Shown: positions 61,203 to 64,000 of the stretch, one piece after another
Layout of the letters: each line of letters starts with the position of its first letter
How positions within the stretch are numbered: position 1 is the first letter of the stretch
Source: Microtetraspora glauca
GTDB taxonomy: Bacteria; Actinomycetota; Actinomycetes; Streptomycetales; Streptomycetaceae
Direction of reading: 5' to 3'
Assembly (NCBI GenBank): GCA_000721275.1
Contig: JOFO01000002.1
Span: 248,001 to 312,000, forward strand
Length of the DNA stretch: 64,000 nt
Notes under the pieces: model-generated
What the model saw: the letters and a program-made list of their open reading frames with translations, nothing else
What the model was told of the DNA's origin: nothing
Database searches by the model: none
Position numbers and translations under genes: made by a program

Positions 61203-62212
61203 CCACCCGTACGAACAACCTCCTCGACCCGGGCTTCGAGCTGACGCTCCGCCCGATGCGCTACCCGGACTTCTACGAGCGCTACCGGGACGCCATCAAG
61301 AACACCTGGACCGTCGAGGAGGTCGACCTCCACTCGGACGTCGCCGACCTCGCCAAGCTCACCCCCGGCGAGCAGCACATGATCGGCCGGCTCGTCGCGT
61401 TCTTCGCGACCGGCGACTCGATCGTGGCGAACAACCTGGTGCTGACGCTCTACAAGCACATCAACTCCCCCGAGGCGCGGCTCTACCTCTCCCGCCAGCT
61501 CTTCGAGGAGGCCGTGCACGTCCAGTTCTACCTGACCCTGCTGGACACCTACCTGCCCGACCCGGACGACCGCGCGGCGGCCTTCGCGGCCGTCGAGAAC
61601 ATCCCGTCGATCCGCGAGAAGGCGCAGTTCTGCTTCCGGTGGATGGACTCGGTCGAGAAGATCGACCGCCTGGAGACGCGGGAGGACCGCCGCCGCTTCC
61701 TCCTCAACCTGATCTGCTTCGCCGCCTGCATCGAGGGCCTGTTCTTCTACGGCGCCTTCGCGTACGTCTACTGGTTCCGCTCGCGCGGCCTGCTGCACGG
61801 CCTGGCGACGGGCACCAACTGGGTGTTCCGCGACGAGACCATGCACATGAACTTCGCGTTCGAGGTCGTGGACACGGTCCGCAAGGAGGAGCCGGAGCTC
61901 TTCGACGACGAGCTGCGGCAGCAGGTCACGGACATGCTGCGGGAGGCGGTCGAGGCGGAGCTCCAGTTCGGCCGCGACCTGTGCGGCGACGGCCTGCCCG
62001 GCATGAACACCGAGTCGATGCGCGAGTACCTCCAGTGCGTCGCCGACCAGCGCCTGGTGCGCCTCGGCTTCGCCCCGGTCTACGGCTCGGAGAACCCGTT
62101 CTCCTTCATGGAGCTCCAGGGCGTCCAGGAACTCACCAACTTCTTCGAACGCCGCCCCTCCGCCTACCAGGTGGCGGTCGAGGGCACGGTCGACCTGGAC
62201 GAGGACTTCTGA
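61199..62212 (+). CDS. nrdB: ribonucleoside-diphosphate reductase, small subunit
   Basis: 337 residues, the diiron-tyrosyl radical subunit. Ligand helices are seen in GDSIVANNLVL, FEEAVHVQFYLTLLDTYL and FRDETMHMNFAFEVV. GTG 61199 overlaps the nrdA stop as GTGA with GAGG 7 nt upstream; ATG 61193 is an alternative. No third nrd gene follows on this strand. Confidence 0.95.
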   Translation: MTTRTNNLLDPGFELTLRPMRYPDFYERYRDAIKNTWTVEEVDLHSDVADLAKLTPGEQHMIGRLVAFFATGDSIVANNLVLTLYKHINSPEARLYLSRQLFEEAVHVQFYLTLLDTYLPDPDDRAAAFAAVENIPSIREKAQFCFRWMDSVEKIDRLETREDRRRFLLNLICFAACIEGLFFYGAFAYVYWFRSRGLLHGLATGTNWVFRDETMHMNFAFEVVDTVRKEEPELFDDELRQQVTDMLREAVEAELQFGRDLCGDGLPGMNTESMREYLQCVADQRLVRLGFAPVYGSENPFSFMELQGVQELTNFFERRPSAYQVAVEGTVDLDEDF

Positions 62213-62219
62213 CCTCGCG

Positions 62220-62258
62220 GGTGGGGGGGCGGCCGGTCTCAGCCGACCGCCCCCCACC
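62220..62258. terminator. bidirectional terminator after nrdB
   Basis: G-rich arm (about 62220-62232) pairs with C-rich arm (62247-62258) as a 12-bp stem with one bulged G. The right arm lies within the end of the convergent membrane protein gene. Confidence 0.75.
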
Positions 62259-62580
62259 GCACGGCCGCCACGACGCCCAGCAGCACCGCCGGCACCACCC
62301 ACGGCCAGCCCATCACCCGCCGCACGGACGGCGCCAGCCACAGCGCCACCACGGCCCCGGCCGCACCGACGGCGATCGCCCCGGCCAGCTCGATCCCGGC
62401 GTAGGCGTCGTCGTCCCACACCCCGGACGGCCGGATCGTCACCGCGAGCCGGCAGAAGTACCCCGCCACCAGCGTGAGCAGCCCCACCGGCACGGCGAAC
62501 ACGACCCGCAGCCACCGGCGGTCGTCGTCGGGCACCGCAGGGCCCGGGCTGTCGGAGTCGTTCGGAGCCATCGGTGTCAT
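62239..62580 (-). CDS. small membrane protein coupled to the muramidase-like gene
   Basis: 113 residues. A short acidic N-terminus (DSDSPGPAVPDDDR) precedes three or four hydrophobic segments (VVFAVPVGLLTLVAGYFC, GIELAGAIAVGAAGAVVALW, WVVPAVLLGVVAAV). Its ATG (62580) shares a base with the stop of the upstream gene (TGATG), so translation is coupled. It may anchor or protect against the neighbouring enzyme; that is a guess. Confidence 0.82.
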   Translation of the reverse strand: MTPMAPNDSDSPGPAVPDDDRRWLRVVFAVPVGLLTLVAGYFCRLAVTIRPSGVWDDDAYAGIELAGAIAVGAAGAVVALWLAPSVRRVMGWPWVVPAVLLGVVAAVRWGAVG

Positions 62581-63965
62581 CAGCGGAGTGCGTTCCTCGC
62601 GTCGTTCAGATTGTTGGTGAACCCTCGCCCGTACGCCTGGGCGTCACCGGTCTGCCAGTACGGGCCACCGTTGTACCGCGCGGCAAGTTCCTCGTACTGC
62701 TCCGGTGTCATCTCCTCCGCCGGCACATCGGCGAACTCGCTCTCCGCCTTCAGCTGGGCCAGGTATTCCGAGGCGATGAAGATGTTCTGCGCGGGATCCT
62801 GCAGGGCTTCCTCGACCATAGCGCGCTGTTGATCGGTAAGTTCCTGCGGGTCGTAGCCGAGCACCTCGGCGCCGCGCCTGACCTGAATGGCGATCGGACC
62901 GAAGGAGGTACTGTCCTGATCGCCTCCGAGCCGCCACGGCAGGTTCTCGGGAATGACCGGGCTCAGCGGGGAGGCGGCCTGCTCGCGCAGGGTGTCGGTG
63001 ATGTCGTCGAGGATGCCGGGCTGCCCGCCGATCTCCTGCCACGCGATGCCGGCGACCATGTCCGGCGGCAGCCCGGCGTTGCGGGCGGCGGCGTTGATGA
63101 CGTCCTTGTTCGCCGTGATCCAGGCGGCACGCTCCTCAGCGTTCCCCGGCGGGCTCCAGTAACTGTCCTTCGCCGACGGAAGATTGGCGACCTGAAGGCG
63201 GATGTCACGCAGCGCAGGGGAGACGATCTCATCCCCGGCCATCGGGTAGTAGTCCTGTTTGGGGGCGCTTCCGGCCAGCCGGGTCAGCGGGTTTCCGCTC
63301 GCCTCGGCAGCCTCCCGGCGCAAGTCGGCGATGGCAGGAGCGAAGTCGACCCGCTCAGTGAATCCCGTACGGAACTCCGGCAGCAGGTCGTATGCCTGCT
63401 TCAGCCCATGAACACAGATGTCCCGCGCCGTCTGCTCCGTGGTCTTCGCCAGGTGGAAATCCGCGCCGGCAGCACCGTGGAGCCGGTTCGCCTCGTCACG
63501 GATGTCGTCGATGTCCATCGTGAGCTCGGCGAAGAAGTCGAGGACGCCGGTGGTGGCTCGCATGTCCTCCCATTGACGCATCGGCTCGGCCTCCTGGGCC
63601 GTGCGGGTGATCGCCGTCCCCTTGGTGTGGATGAGGTCCGCGAGGAGCCGCTCGTTGGCCCGGCCGCTGGCGTAGTGGGTCTTCGCGGTGGTCAGCGCGT
63701 ACGCATAGGCGCGCAGCGAGCTCTCCGCCTTGGCATACCCCTCGGCGAGCCGCGCGAGGAGCTTGCGCGCCTCGCCTAGCCGAGCCTCGTACCGCGCGCT
63801 TCCGTCGCTCTTCCATTCGGTGCGCTTCTCAGCGCGCTCTGCGGACGGGGCGGCTGCCGCGAGCATGTCGCGGAGCCGCTTGAACTCGTCCGCGTTCCGC
63901 TCGACGAGCGGCGGGCTGCAGCTCTCCAGGAACTCGACGTCCTTGCGATGGCTGATCCCGCTCAT
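62580..63965 (-). CDS. large protein with C-terminal muramidase/transglycosylase-like domain
   Basis: 461 residues, no signal peptide. Residues 1-230 are charged helices resembling WXG100/ESX-secreted protein N-termini. Residues 285-461 look lysozyme-like: GLPPDMVAGIAWQEIGGQPG with a likely catalytic Glu, then SFGPIAIQVRRGAEVLGY, QNIFIASEYLAQL and AARYNGGPYW. That order matches soluble lytic transglycosylases. Coupled to genes on both sides. Type VII export is inferred only from the helical N-terminus and lack of a signal. Confidence 0.82.
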   Translation of the reverse strand: MSGISHRKDVEFLESCSPPLVERNADEFKRLRDMLAAAAPSAERAEKRTEWKSDGSARYEARLGEARKLLARLAEGYAKAESSLRAYAYALTTAKTHYASGRANERLLADLIHTKGTAITRTAQEAEPMRQWEDMRATTGVLDFFAELTMDIDDIRDEANRLHGAAGADFHLAKTTEQTARDICVHGLKQAYDLLPEFRTGFTERVDFAPAIADLRREAAEASGNPLTRLAGSAPKQDYYPMAGDEIVSPALRDIRLQVANLPSAKDSYWSPPGNAEERAAWITANKDVINAAARNAGLPPDMVAGIAWQEIGGQPGILDDITDTLREQAASPLSPVIPENLPWRLGGDQDSTSFGPIAIQVRRGAEVLGYDPQELTDQQRAMVEEALQDPAQNIFIASEYLAQLKAESEFADVPAEEMTPEQYEELAARYNGGPYWQTGDAQAYGRGFTNNLNDARNALR

Positions 63966-64000
63966 CGGGCCTCCGGGGCGACGTACTGGCCATAGAGCAG
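63962..64000 (-). CDS. 3' end of an upstream coupled gene (partial)
   Basis: The minus strand is open from the window edge as LLYGQYVAPEAR-stop, and its stop overlaps the next ATG as ATGA. Only the last 12 codons are visible, so no function can be given. Confidence 0.5.
   Translation of the reverse strand: MLYGQYVAPEAR

Overview
The window is high-GC DNA from a Streptomyces chromosome. The signs are codon use, GTG/TTG starts, a nickel superoxide dismutase, a WhiB-like regulator, a snapalysin, DasR/das chitin genes and a B12 riboswitch in front of class Ia ribonucleotide reductase. From general knowledge of S. coelicolor, the order kgd, malic enzyme, glutamate-type ABC transporter, sodX/sodN, polyprenyl synthase, sigH, wblE, histidine kinase, nagB, dasD-dasCBA, dasR, nrdAB is that of the SCO528x to SCO522x core region. 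No database search was possible.

Layout. 1-15.8 kb is core: the 3' part of kgd, a small DUF6104-type gene, a DUF4097/PadR pair, a secreted GH5 glycosidase, an alcohol-dehydrogenase-like oxidoreductase, malic enzyme, a three-gene amino-acid ABC importer, a methyltransferase, a CGNR regulator and the divergent sodX/sodN pair. 15.812-29.500 kb is an integrated mobilizable element. Its ends are a 19-bp direct repeat with one mismatch, and the left copy is the last codons of sodN. It carries an integrase, a phage-type regulator, an excisionase-like protein, a DUF3631 ATPase with an odd GGWCC-rich segment, a candidate oriT, MobC and a relaxase. Its cargo is a TPR regulator/methyltransferase operon divergent from a GHKL ATPase/class I tRNA-ligase-like/ASCH operon, a SulP anion transporter with a MerR regulator, and a thioredoxin-like protein. 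No FtsK/TraB-type DNA translocase is present, so it should need a helper to transfer.

29.5-43 kb begins with the displaced sodN 3'UTR and terminator, which match the place and size of the s-SodF small RNA known in S. coelicolor. Then come a small SDR operon, a hypothetical gene, a second SulP/MerR pair (a direct paralogue of the element's pair, offset by 5.74 kb), the LysR/snapalysin pair, a prenyl synthase, an amidase, a D-cysteine desulfhydrase/ACC deaminase-like enzyme and a Na+/H+ antiporter. 43-49 kb holds the anti-sigma/sigH operon, a lipid kinase, wblE and a PdtaS-like kinase. 49-56 kb is the N-acetylglucosamine block (nagB, dasD, dasC, dasB, dasA, dasR) with several DasR sites. 56-64 kb holds a sodium:solute symporter pair, a GNAT enzyme, riboswitch-controlled nrdAB, and a coupled cluster with a muramidase-like protein running off the right end.

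The most notable signals are four. (1) The element separates sodN from its s-SodF-like 3'UTR. (2) A previously unannotated 14-residue leader peptide ending Ala-Cys-Pro-Pro-stop, with an ideal ribosome site, precedes both sulP copies. (3) The aminoacyl-tRNA-ligase-like/ASCH cargo cassette has four exact 12-bp-period repeats in its divergent promoter. (4) A 367-bp stretch inside the DUF3631 gene holds 21 GGWCC sites.
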